DNA of 29,812 nt from a virus. The stretch lies in IMG/VR virus record IMGVR_UViG_3300032285_001014, positions 1 to 29,812 of that record; one strand, written 5' to 3'. Both the position numbers and the translations under genes were made by a program. The notes beneath the pieces are model-generated. The model did no database searches. It was not told where the DNA came from and worked only from the letters and a program-made list of their open reading frames with translations. The first letter of the stretch is position 1; every line of letters begins with the position of its first letter. Positions 14,395 through 22,043 of this stretch are shown here, in pieces.

Positions 14395-17300
14395 ATGGCA
14401 AAGAGTCAAATTAGACAATATGTCTTTACACCAGGAACAGCTGGTAATGGCAAAATCTACTTACAAGGTAAGTATGATCTCAATCAGATTTTATTAATCA
14501 CAAACAGCACAGTAAATTCAATCATTTACAACTTTGCTGATCCTGCGTTTACAGGTACTACAGTAAGTTTTACACGTAACAACGACATTGCTGACGGATT
14601 TTTCAGTACATTAGATGCAGCAGATGGTTATACTACTATTACACTATCTGTAGATACCAGCACAATGTTGTCTACGCACTCTTTACAAATTCTCTACGAA
14701 CGCCCAGAAATGTTAATGCGTATGCCAGAAGTTGGTACAGACGCATTTGAACGTACTCGTGTTTCAGCTCCGCAATCCATGCTTGACGCTGACTTTGAAT
14801 ATGGACTACAACCAACTAAGTGGTTAACATATTCATTAATGCGCGGCTATCCGAGTGTTTATGAAGTTCCAGGTACAGACCAAGCTGTATTATCCGTTAC
14901 AACCGATGCTTCAGCAGGCACTGGCGGCACAGGCGAAAGTTTAATTACTGTGGTTAACTCAACAGCATTTCCAAGTAGCTGGGTCGTAGGTAGTCCAATC
15001 ACTGTTAAAGGTTATTTGAATACAGTTTTAGGATTTGCCCGTGCTGAAGGTTCATTCTTAATCAACTCAATCAGTGGTTCAACACTAACGTATTACGCTA
15101 AGGCTAAAGTAGGTTCAGCTAACGGTGATGTGTTATCTACAACATATACTCAGTTACGTCAAGGTGCTTTTTACACTGGATCAGGCGTTGGTACACCAAC
15201 TTATAGTGTATCAACTCAAGCAACAGCAGTTGGCACAACAACAGCAGGTGTTATTGCTACATCAAGCACAACAGTTACTGGTACAATTAGCGGAACCACA
15301 CTAACTACCAGTGCTGGTAGCCCAGCAATTGGACAAGTATTGTCAGGCGGCGGTGTACTTCCAGGAACATATATTGTCAGCGGTTCAAGTACTACTTGGA
15401 CTCTTAACGCAAGCCAGACTATTTCATCTAGTACTGTATTCACAGCAACAACCAATACTTTTACTGCTAACGCAACTATTACTGGTACATTTGCTGTAGG
15501 TCAAGTATTAAGCGGTACAAACGTTCCTAACGGAGCAACAATTATTGTTTCTGGATCAAGTGCAGCTCCAGGTGTATTCACAGGTACTGGTAGCAACGCA
15601 GGCGGAACATACGCATTATTAGTTGGAGCTGCAGTAAGTAGCACGACTATTGTTGGTACTACTAATTTGGCAATTTGCACAGTAACATTTGCTGCCAACC
15701 ACGGATTTATTCCTGGTAATACAATTATTAGTCAAATTACATCAGACGTATCTGCTGTACAAAACCACGCACTATTACAAGGACCATTCTTTGTTGAAAC
15801 TGTGCCAAGTTTAACTACACTTACATTTACAGCTAGAAATGCTGGACAAATTAGCGGCTCAGTTACTGGTGTGGTTTATGCCCGTCCAGACTCTTTCTAT
15901 TCACACAGACCATTTGACGGTGGTGTTATGCTAGGTACTGGTAGCCCATCACACGGAGCAATGGCTGTACGTATGAGTAAGAAATACATTCGTTATCAGT
16001 CTGGTAAGGCTATTAACTACAATACTGGTGCGCTATTTTCACCTAACTATGATATTCGTAGTCTTGTTGCTACCAACACAACTTCAACAACTTACACAAC
16101 AACATCAACTGGAACTATTAGTTTAGGTTCAACCAGCATTACTATTACTAGTGGTACTAACGCAATTAACGGTATGTTGATTAGCGGAACTGGTATTCCA
16201 ACAGGTGCTTATATTGTTTCAGGCGGTGGTACAACTACTGTAGTAATTAACGTAGCCACTGTTGCTAGTATCAGTGCTGGAACTACTATTACATTTACAC
16301 CTACTATCACTGTTACAACAGACGATACTGACCATGGTTGCCAACCAGGTGCTACAGTCAGCTTGATCGGTGTAACAACATCAGGTTATAACGGTACATA
16401 CACAGTTGGTGCTATTGTCGATGAGCGTAACTTACTTGTAGCAGTTACTCAGACACTAGGTGCTACTCCGGCAGTTATCGGAACACCTTGTGTCATGCAG
16501 ATTGTTTCATGGTGGGGTGCTACTGTACGTGCTGGTACATTTGATGAACAAAACGGACAATTTTGGCAATGGGATGGTACTCAATTGGCCATCGGTCGCC
16601 GTAGTTCAACATTCCAAATTGCTGGTAACGTAACAGTTACGCCTGACTCAAACTCAGTTGTGGGTGTAAGCACAAGATTTACCGATCAACTAGCCGCTGG
16701 TGACCGTGTGGTTATTCGTGGTATGACACACGTAGTTTCACAAGTTGTATCAAATACACAAATTTATGTAACACCTGACTATCGTGGATCAGTTGCTGCC
16801 AGCGGTGTTAAGATAGTTAAAACTATCGACCGTTTAGTACCACAATCACAGTGGAACATGGATCGTTGCGATGGTACCAGTGGTCCGTTTAACCCAAGCG
16901 GTTACAGCATTAACACTAACAAGATGCAGATGATTGGCTTACAATGGACATGGTACGGTGCTGGTTTTATTGACTGGATGCTACGTGGACCAGAAGGCAA
17001 ATACATTACTGTACATCGCTTACGTGGTAACAACTTGAACACAGAAGCGTATATGCGTTCTGGTAACGCTCCAGTTCGTTATGAAGTTGTTAACGAAGGC
17101 GCAAAAACTACATTAAGTGCTAGTGCCACAACTGGTGACACTACACTAAGTTTATCAGACGTTACTTACTTCCCAGCAGCCAGCGCGGCATATCCAGCTT
17201 ACTGCTATGTTGACAACGAACTAATCAGCTATACTGGTAAAACAACTGGCGCAAGCTCAGTTAACCCACTAAACAATCAAATTGTTTATGCTGGTACACT

Positions 17301-18735
17301 AACAGGTGTAAGCCGTACAGTTACTATGCCAGTGTTCGTAGCAGGACAAACACGTTTGTTCTCATCAAACGGCGGATCTGCTCAATCGCACAACGCAGGT
17401 GCTGGTGTTATCCTAGTTGGACAAACTTCTACTCCAAGTATCAGTCACTGGGGTTCAGCGTTCCTGCAAGACGGTGGATTTGACCAAGACCGTGGTTACA
17501 TCTTTAACTATCAAGGTACTAACGTTACGATTAACACTAAAAAGACCACAGCATTTGCTATTCGTCTAGCACCTAGCGTTTCAAACGCTATTGTAGGTGA
17601 CTTAGGTGTACGTGAACTTATCAACCGTGCGCAGTTATTGTTACAGTCTATTGAAATTACAGCTGGTGGTACTGCTAACACTAACTCAGCTTTGGTAATT
17701 GAAGCTATTTTGAATCCAAGTAACTATCCAACTAACGTGGCCAACATTACTTGGAACAGTTTAAGTTCAACAGCACTACCGACTGGACAACCTTCGTTCA
17801 GTCAGATTGCTAACGGTACTAGTGTCACATTCCAAGGTTCAGCAACTAACACAACCACAACAGCTTCAGTTGGCGTTTATTTTAACTCTAACATTGCTGG
17901 TGTAACCATATTGCCAGTTACTAGCACATCAGGTTTGCTTGTGGGTGATGACGTATACGTTCCGGCAGCTCCGGCAGCTATTTACGGTGCTACCAAAATT
18001 ACAGCAATCAACACAGGTGCTACATTCACAGCTACTCTAGCAGTGGCAACTGGTACTACAGCTAGCGCATTGACCAGTACAATCGCCGGTACATTGTTTA
18101 CTATCGGTGGAGCAATTAGTGGTACATTTGCTACAGGTATGGTTCTAAGCGGTTCAGGTGTAACAACTGGTACATATATCATTGGCCCAGGTACTGCGGC
18201 TAACACATGGTATGTTAACGTGGCACAAACTGTTTCAAGCACAACTATTACTGGTACTCCATATGTATTAACTGTAAGCAGTTTAACAGCAGGTACAGTA
18301 GTTGTTGGACAAACACTAACAGGCGGTGCTGTTACTAACACTCCATTGATTATTGGTTATGGTACAGGTACTGGCGGTAACGGTACATATTACATCAACA
18401 CAACTTACACTGGTACTCCAACAGGTGCTAGCGTGGCTGTTCAATATGTAACATTTAACAACCCAGTTCCGACTCCATGGTATGTAGGTACAACAGTACA
18501 GTTCAGTCGTAACACTTATGCGTTACCAGGCGAAACTGTATTCTCGTTCATTAGCTCACCAAGTAACAAGGACTCATTAGATCTAACACCATTTAAGGAA
18601 TTGACTAACACACCAATCGGTGGACGTGGTACATTCCCGAACGGTCCAGACGTGTTGTTCTTCAACGTATACTTAACACAAGGTTCGCCAGTGTTGGCTA
18701 ACTTGGTTCTACGTTGGGGTGAAGCTCAGGCCTAA
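14395..18735 (+). CDS. Large virion structural protein, 1446 aa
   Basis: This is the largest protein in the window. The N-terminus (about residues 1-165) and the region around 810-1130 (for example LQWTWYGAGFIDWMLRGPEG and the NVTVTPDSNSVVGVSTRFTD region) look like the backbone of a large structural protein I remember from T4-like cyanophages. Three blocks of low-charge S/T/G-rich sequence interrupt it at about residues 290-420, 560-640 and 1225-1350. Each is built from a degenerate unit resembling 'G-x-VLSG-x-x-V-x-x-GT-x-IV...G-x-Y', which suggests inserted Ig-like or beta-prism domains for surface adhesion. GGAG precedes the ATG by 8 bases, a late-like box lies upstream and a strong terminator follows. 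Exact virion position is unknown. Confidence 0.85.
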   Translation: MAKSQIRQYVFTPGTAGNGKIYLQGKYDLNQILLITNSTVNSIIYNFADPAFTGTTVSFTRNNDIADGFFSTLDAADGYTTITLSVDTSTMLSTHSLQILYERPEMLMRMPEVGTDAFERTRVSAPQSMLDADFEYGLQPTKWLTYSLMRGYPSVYEVPGTDQAVLSVTTDASAGTGGTGESLITVVNSTAFPSSWVVGSPITVKGYLNTVLGFARAEGSFLINSISGSTLTYYAKAKVGSANGDVLSTTYTQLRQGAFYTGSGVGTPTYSVSTQATAVGTTTAGVIATSSTTVTGTISGTTLTTSAGSPAIGQVLSGGGVLPGTYIVSGSSTTWTLNASQTISSSTVFTATTNTFTANATITGTFAVGQVLSGTNVPNGATIIVSGSSAAPGVFTGTGSNAGGTYALLVGAAVSSTTIVGTTNLAICTVTFAANHGFIPGNTIISQITSDVSAVQNHALLQGPFFVETVPSLTTLTFTARNAGQISGSVTGVVYARPDSFYSHRPFDGGVMLGTGSPSHGAMAVRMSKKYIRYQSGKAINYNTGALFSPNYDIRSLVATNTTSTTYTTTSTGTISLGSTSITITSGTNAINGMLISGTGIPTGAYIVSGGGTTTVVINVATVASISAGTTITFTPTITVTTDDTDHGCQPGATVSLIGVTTSGYNGTYTVGAIVDERNLLVAVTQTLGATPAVIGTPCVMQIVSWWGATVRAGTFDEQNGQFWQWDGTQLAIGRRSSTFQIAGNVTVTPDSNSVVGVSTRFTDQLAAGDRVVIRGMTHVVSQVVSNTQIYVTPDYRGSVAASGVKIVKTIDRLVPQSQWNMDRCDGTSGPFNPSGYSINTNKMQMIGLQWTWYGAGFIDWMLRGPEGKYITVHRLRGNNLNTEAYMRSGNAPVRYEVVNEGAKTTLSASATTGDTTLSLSDVTYFPAASAAYPAYCYVDNELISYTGKTTGASSVNPLNNQIVYAGTLTGVSRTVTMPVFVAGQTRLFSSNGGSAQSHNAGAGVILVGQTSTPSISHWGSAFLQDGGFDQDRGYIFNYQGTNVTINTKKTTAFAIRLAPSVSNAIVGDLGVRELINRAQLLLQSIEITAGGTANTNSALVIEAILNPSNYPTNVANITWNSLSSTALPTGQPSFSQIANGTSVTFQGSATNTTTTASVGVYFNSNIAGVTILPVTSTSGLLVGDDVYVPAAPAAIYGATKITAINTGATFTATLAVATGTTASALTSTIAGTLFTIGGAISGTFATGMVLSGSGVTTGTYIIGPGTAANTWYVNVAQTVSSTTITGTPYVLTVSSLTAGTVVVGQTLTGGAVTNTPLIIGYGTGTGGNGTYYINTTYTGTPTGASVAVQYVTFNNPVPTPWYVGTTVQFSRNTYALPGETVFSFISSPSNKDSLDLTPFKELTNTPIGGRGTFPNGPDVLFFNVYLTQGSPVLANLVLRWGEAQA

Positions 18736-18750
18736 CACAACAGACCAAAG

Positions 18751-18774
18751 AAAGCACCGCAAGGTGCTTTTTTT
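18751..18774 (+). terminator. Rho-independent terminator after the large virion gene
   Basis: AAAGCACC (18751-18758), a GCAA tetraloop and GGTGCTTT (18763-18770) form a perfect 8-bp stem, followed by T residues to 18774. It ends transcription of the 1446-aa gene. Confidence 0.95.
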
Positions 18775-18781
18775 GTGACTA

Positions 18782-18789
18782 CATAAATA
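18782..18789 (+). promoter_or_regulatory. T4-late-like promoter box CATAAATA
   Basis: The box follows directly after the terminator and ends only five bases before the ATG at 18794. With T4 late spacing the transcript would start at about 18795, that is, at the start codon. Confidence 0.55.
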
Positions 18790-18793
18790 TCAT

Positions 18794-19234
18794 ATGCCCC
18801 GTTTATCTTCTCTTACATCCAGACTATTAGCCGGCCGAGCTATTACGATCTCTGCAGCAAGCGGTTTAGTTACCGGTAACATTACTGTAGGATATAACAA
18901 TCTAGTTGGTGACAGATATGGATATCAATCTGGCTTTCCCGGCCCTTATGGATCAGCTAATAATACACCAGTTGGTATTATTCAAGGGTTATTTAGAGAT
19001 GTTAGTTCAAACTATACAGCATTAAGATTTAATGGCGGAACTCTTGGAATATACACTACTGACAGTATGTCAGGGTTAATTAATACTATTACTAGTTTAA
19101 CCGTTAGGCTTGGCGGGCAAACAGCAATTTTAACATCCAGCGGCCCAAGCGCAGGAGGCTATTCAATTACGGGAGATCCATTTAGTTTATTATCAAAGAA
19201 TGGACAAACGTTAACGTTATCAATAAATATTTGA
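18794..19234 (+). CDS. Probable virion or fibre-associated protein, 146 aa
   Basis: The composition is that of a fibre or virion protein: few charges, many S/T/G/N, with strands such as AITISAASGLVTGNITVGY and LTVRLGGQTAILTSSG. No family is recognised. It lies just behind the terminator and a late-like promoter box and has no visible ribosome-binding site. Its TGA overlaps the ATG of the next gene by one base. Confidence 0.75.
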   Translation: MPRLSSLTSRLLAGRAITISAASGLVTGNITVGYNNLVGDRYGYQSGFPGPYGSANNTPVGIIQGLFRDVSSNYTALRFNGGTLGIYTTDSMSGLINTITSLTVRLGGQTAILTSSGPSAGGYSITGDPFSLLSKNGQTLTLSINI

Positions 19235-19491
19235 TGCCCACATACGTCAACTGGGATTATGTTCCCGTTAAACATGATTTTGTTTATACAGCTTCTATAA
19301 AATGGCCCGGACAAGCATATGAACAGTTGGATTGGATTCTGGGCATAACAGATGTGGAAGACTGGTTACTCAAGTACACAGGCCCTAAATATCAACGCTG
19401 GGCATGGAACATGGGTACAGAGTCCTATCAAATATCAGTGGCCTTTAAGTATGACAAACACAAGACCCTGTTCCTACTCAATTACAGCTGA
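19234..19491 (+). CDS. Unknown 85-aa protein in the late block
   Basis: I use the ATG at 19234, which shares a base with the preceding stop (TGATG), rather than the TTG just before it. The protein is rich in aromatic residues (MPTYVNWDYVPVKHDFVY, SIKWPGQAYEQLDWILG, YQRWAWNMGTESYQ), suggesting a compact beta-rich fold. No function is recognised. Confidence 0.7.
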   Translation: MPTYVNWDYVPVKHDFVYTASIKWPGQAYEQLDWILGITDVEDWLLKYTGPKYQRWAWNMGTESYQISVAFKYDKHKTLFLLNYS

Positions 19492-19542
19492 AGGCGGAAG
19501 CAAATTTTTTGAAGAAAGCGAAGCTGCAAGCTAAATTTTCTA

Positions 19543-19583
19543 GCTACGAAGTAGCAAGCGGTAAAACGCGAACTAGCGTTACC
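19543..19583 (+). other. Two adjacent stem-loops in the intergenic region
   Basis: The gap 19492-19609 contains GCTAC-GAA-GTAGC (19543-19555) and, four bases later, a bulged stem GGTAA(A)ACGC with GCGTTACC (19560-19583). Neither is followed by a T run, so a processing signal or weak terminator is as likely as a true intrinsic terminator. Confidence 0.6.
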
Positions 19584-19597
19584 GATACAGTATCTCC

Positions 19598-19605
19598 TAT
19601 AAATA
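19598..19605 (+). promoter_or_regulatory. T4-late consensus box TATAAATA
   Basis: This is an exact match to the T4 late promoter box. It ends four bases before the ATG at 19610, so the predicted start of transcription falls on the start codon. Confidence 0.65.
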
Positions 19606-19609
19606 CATA

Positions 19610-20269
19610 ATGAAAATACGCGAAGTAACAGAACCCCAACCCGTTGCACAGCCTGTACAACAACCACAGCCAGCCCCTGCAGCTCCACAAGCTCAACAGA
19701 CTGCTGATCCTACTCCCGAACAAATGAAACAGGGCGAGCAAATGTTGGGCACTATAGATCCCGCCGTAACACCGCCAGAACAAGCGACTAATAAGTTAAC
19801 AGGATGGCTTAAACAGTATCCCTGGTTAGATCGTGTTACTGACCTATTACCTGCTACTCGTGTGATCAAAGCTGCCGCTAGTGCTATAGATGCTATTCAA
19901 GCTGGAGATCCTAGACAAGCTATTGCTGCCTTAGCTGGCGCAGGAGGTCGTGCTATACAGCAGGCCAACACTATAGCACAAACTGGTACAGCACTGGCAC
20001 AAGGTGATGTACAAGGTGCTGCACTAGCTGCAGGTGGTAAGGTTGGACAAGTGGCACAAGTGGCAAATGTTACTCAAAATCTAGCACAAAACAATCTAGC
20101 TGGCGCTGCACAAGCTGCAGGTGGTACAGCAGCCAAAGTAGCTAACGTAGCACAAAAAGTACAGCAGTATGCTCCACAAGCACAACAAGCTGTACAAACC
20201 GCACTCGCACCACAGCAACAGCCTGTAAGTGAAGTAGCTAGGATTCGTCGTCTAGCTGGTTTGCGTTAA
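19610..20269 (+). CDS. Ala/Gln-rich late protein with C-terminal LAGL motif, 219 aa
   Basis: Residues 10-45 are Pro/Gln/Ala rich (PVAQPVQQPQPAPAAPQAQQ), and a more regular helical region follows (LTGWLKQYPWLDRVTDLLPA). From about residue 90 the sequence is almost only A, Q, G, N, V and T in degenerate helical repeats (GAALAAGGKVGQVAQVANVT, then GAAQAAGGTAAKVANVAQKV). The end, VSEVARIRRLAGLR, is a charged amphipathic helix unlike the rest. A late-type promoter suggests a virion, scaffold or internal head protein; a membrane or surfactant-like function is also possible. No family is assigned. Confidence 0.75.
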   Translation: MKIREVTEPQPVAQPVQQPQPAPAAPQAQQTADPTPEQMKQGEQMLGTIDPAVTPPEQATNKLTGWLKQYPWLDRVTDLLPATRVIKAAASAIDAIQAGDPRQAIAALAGAGGRAIQQANTIAQTGTALAQGDVQGAALAAGGKVGQVAQVANVTQNLAQNNLAGAAQAAGGTAAKVANVAQKVQQYAPQAQQAVQTALAPQQQPVSEVARIRRLAGLR

Positions 20270-20471
20270 CACGATCACAAATCCCTTTAATTAGTCTATG
20301 GCGCTCACTGGAGTCCACACGGCTACGACTAATGCGATTAATATCGTCAATGGCTGTTTCTAGTATAGTAATACGCTCAAGAGCAGTGTAATAGCGATCA
20401 CGTAGCGTTGACGCTTGAAATATGCTTATAATGCCAGTTATGAGTTTAACAAGGTAAATGTGTGTGTTCAT
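20238..20471 (-). CDS. Possible 77-aa protein, convergent with the Ala/Gln-rich gene
   Basis: The frame is protein-like: a hydrophobic N-terminus (IYLVKLITGIISIF), then a charged helical, coiled-coil-like region (LERITILETAIDDINRISRS). It overlaps the 3' end of the convergent gene by 32 bases. No ribosome-binding site or good promoter is visible before the ATG, so this is a tentative gene. The alternative is that this stretch is untranslated. Confidence 0.4.
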   Translation of the reverse strand: MNTHIYLVKLITGIISIFQASTLRDRYYTALERITILETAIDDINRISRSRVDSSERHRLIKGICDRVNANQLDDES

Positions 20472-20481
20472 ACTAGTATAT

Positions 20482-20489
20482 AGTAAATA
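20482..20489 (+). promoter_or_regulatory. Possible late promoter box AGTAAATA
   Basis: TAGTAAATATAAG retains the TAAATA core and ends six bases before the ATG at 20495, with the predicted start of transcription on that codon. It is two bases from the T4 late consensus. Confidence 0.35.
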
Positions 20490-20494
20490 TAAGC

Positions 20495-20650
20495 ATGAAC
20501 GAGTACAAGTACGGTATCAATCCCGATGCTCACGGTAGTTATACAATGGCAAGGGAAGATTGGATATTCATAGGTATACTAGTATACAGTTCAGTTATGG
20601 CATTTGGCATTGGGCTAGCGATTGGGTTCTTGTGGGTCTATTTTTTCTAG
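20495..20650 (+). CDS. 51-aa single-pass membrane peptide
   Basis: The frame from ATG 20495 to TAG 20648-20650 encodes a soluble N-terminal 22 residues (MNEYKYGINPDAHGSYTMAR) and then an uninterrupted hydrophobic stretch (WIFIGILVYSSVMAFGIGLA and onward to FLWVYFF), a clear membrane segment. Such peptides in phages are often holin-like or inhibit host membrane proteins, but nothing here decides the role. No Shine-Dalgarno is visible. Confidence 0.6.
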   Translation: MNEYKYGINPDAHGSYTMAREDWIFIGILVYSSVMAFGIGLAIGFLWVYFF

Positions 20651-21067
20651 CGCAAAAAAAATTTGACCAGTACTTACGCAGAATGGCGGAATAGTTTAGG
20701 GCCGGGACTCAGCCCAAATGGGTTCTGGCGACCCCATTTAGATAGTGCGCGAAAAATTTAAAAGAAGTACTTAAACTTTTAGAGGGGTGTTTTTACTTCG
20801 GTACCCATGCGCTACTAGCTAGTAAGTATTAATTTGTATGTATACACCGGTCGGTGGTCGAAAAAATCTTTTATTATTGTCCCGGTCGGTGGAAATTTTT
20901 CTCAAAAAGAAGCCCTGAGTACCGGGAGCGAATCGGATTTATCTCAGGGCTTACTGGTGGTAGAGTGCCTCTCTACCAAGGAGTCTGCTTGCCGGGAGCG
21001 AATCGTTGGGCAGACTGTCTGCGTACAGCTAGCACTCTATGGCGCTATACTGTACAGCATGCACACC
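20651..21067. ncRNA. Candidate structured RNA region without a convincing gene
   Basis: This 417-nt stretch has no convincing gene; open frames crossing it lack a ribosome-binding site and run antisense into the ATPase gene. It contains, in order: a GGGC/GCCC hairpin (20699-20715); an AAATGGG/CCCATTT hairpin (20716-20739); two copies of CCGGTCGGTGG (20847-20857, 20882-20892); a 10-bp hairpin AAGCCCTGAG/CTCAGGGCTT (20910-20952); an 8-bp hairpin TGGTAGAG/CTCTACCA (20958-20978); a 7-bp hairpin AGTCTGC/GCAGACT (20982-21016); and a GTACAG/CTGTAC hairpin (21023-21055). The first and third of the last four hairpins carry the same loop, CCGGGAGCGAATCG (20922-20935, 20992-21005). TCCCGGT at 20880 is complementary to the ACCGGGA in the first loop, so a pseudoknot is possible. 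Strand and boundaries are uncertain. Confidence 0.6.
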
Positions 21068-21970
21068 TTAGCGGTTGCGCATACATGTCATCTCTGCTAC
21101 AGCCTTCCAGCGGTCTGGGAAGCTAACACGCAGGTCAGCTATCTTCAATACAGTACGCAAGCTGAGCTCACGTAGGCGTGCCGTGTTGTCAGCTACGAAG
21201 TTAACCACATCCAGCTTGGCATGGTCCTCCATATCGTACTCGTCCAACATACCGCACTCAGTAACTACCTGACGGATACGGAGTAGCTTCTCACGCTCTG
21301 TATCAATAGTCAAGTCCAAGTAGTGGCAACGGCTCTCCAATGCTTCCAAGTGATCACGCAACTTCTTTGACTTAACGTGATCGAACTTGATGTTGGTAAT
21401 AAAGATAGCACCACCCTTGAACTCAAAGCTGTCTGGCACGCCTTCACGACGTAGCAAATGGCTGTCAGTGTTCCAATGGATAGTACGCTTCTTTGATGTA
21501 TCCAGGGCCGCTTTGAGAATGTTCAAGCTCAAGTCATCCAACAGGATACTGTCACAGTCGTCAAACACTAGCACGTTCTTCTTGTCGCTGTAGTGGTACA
21601 GCTTTGAGTACAAACCAATGGCACTCATTGCGCCCTTGACTACTTCATACTTCTTGAGCTTCTCGTCCTGTGCTACATTAGCGAAGACATCATGCTTTGA
21701 TAGCACCTTCTCAACACCAAAGGATTTACCAACACCTGGAGGGCCTGTGACAATCATAGCACGAACATCACCCTTCTTGACCGCCCGTGTCATGTCGTCA
21801 AGGATATCAAAACGCTCACGCAAGCGAGCCAGGATGTCTTCGTCTGACTCATTAGCCAGTGCCAAAGCCTTGGCATTAATAAATGCCTTGTCTGTTTCCA
21901 AACTGTTGATCTCTGCCTTAGTGGGTTCTGCCAAAGCCGCCAACATCTTACTAGTAACTACTCGTGCCAT
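21068..21970 (-). CDS. AAA+ ATPase, early gene
   Basis: The 300-residue protein has an AAA+ core: Walker A GPPGVGKS (76-83), Walker B VLVFDDCD (133-140), sensor-1 ITN (191-193) and a candidate arginine finger in ALESRCHYLDL (R214). The N-terminal 65 residues are helical and charged, and the C-terminal lid region ends LRTVLKIADLRVSFPDRWKA. It lacks a recognisable extra domain, so it could remodel a protein complex or load a DNA-bound partner. It is the last gene of the early minus-strand block and has its own promoter (21998-22026) and AAGGAGCGA ribosome-binding site. Substrate unknown. Confidence 0.92.
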   Translation of the reverse strand: MARVVTSKMLAALAEPTKAEINSLETDKAFINAKALALANESDEDILARLRERFDILDDMTRAVKKGDVRAMIVTGPPGVGKSFGVEKVLSKHDVFANVAQDEKLKKYEVVKGAMSAIGLYSKLYHYSDKKNVLVFDDCDSILLDDLSLNILKAALDTSKKRTIHWNTDSHLLRREGVPDSFEFKGGAIFITNIKFDHVKSKKLRDHLEALESRCHYLDLTIDTEREKLLRIRQVVTECGMLDEYDMEDHAKLDVVNFVADNTARLRELSLRTVLKIADLRVSFPDRWKAVAEMTCMRNR

Positions 21971-21997
21971 TGTCGCTCCTTCTTAATTAAAAAAGTA

Positions 21998-22026
21998 ATT
22001 ATAACACAATTGGGCACTGGCGTCAA
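21998..22026 (-). promoter_or_regulatory. Early promoter for the AAA+ ATPase gene, within a stem-loop
   Basis: On the minus strand: TTGACG (22021-22026), 17 nt, TATAAT (21998-22003). A perfect 8-bp inverted repeat, ATTGGGCA (22009-22016) with TGCCCAAT (22027-22034), places the -35 hexamer in the loop. Confidence 0.85.
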
Positions 22027-22043
22027 TGCCCAATCATATCGAA

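Noticed and set aside
13913-14401. 162-codon minus-strand frame
   Set aside because: Shadow of a fibre gene; the low-complexity, GC-patterned S/T-rich sequence opens false reverse frames.
20690-20755. Possible degenerate tRNA around GGGTTCTGGCGACCCC
   Set aside because: The stem resembles a T arm, but the loop is not TTCRA-like and no acceptor or anticodon arm can be formed.
20834-21175. Open frames on the plus strand through the structured RNA region (113 and 90 codons)
   Set aside because: No ribosome-binding site, unnatural-looking composition, and both run antisense into the AAA+ ATPase gene. The repeats and hairpins explain the region better.
21618-21986. 122-codon plus-strand frame
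   Set aside because: Lies antisense to the AAA+ ATPase, whose motifs are clear; no ribosome-binding site.
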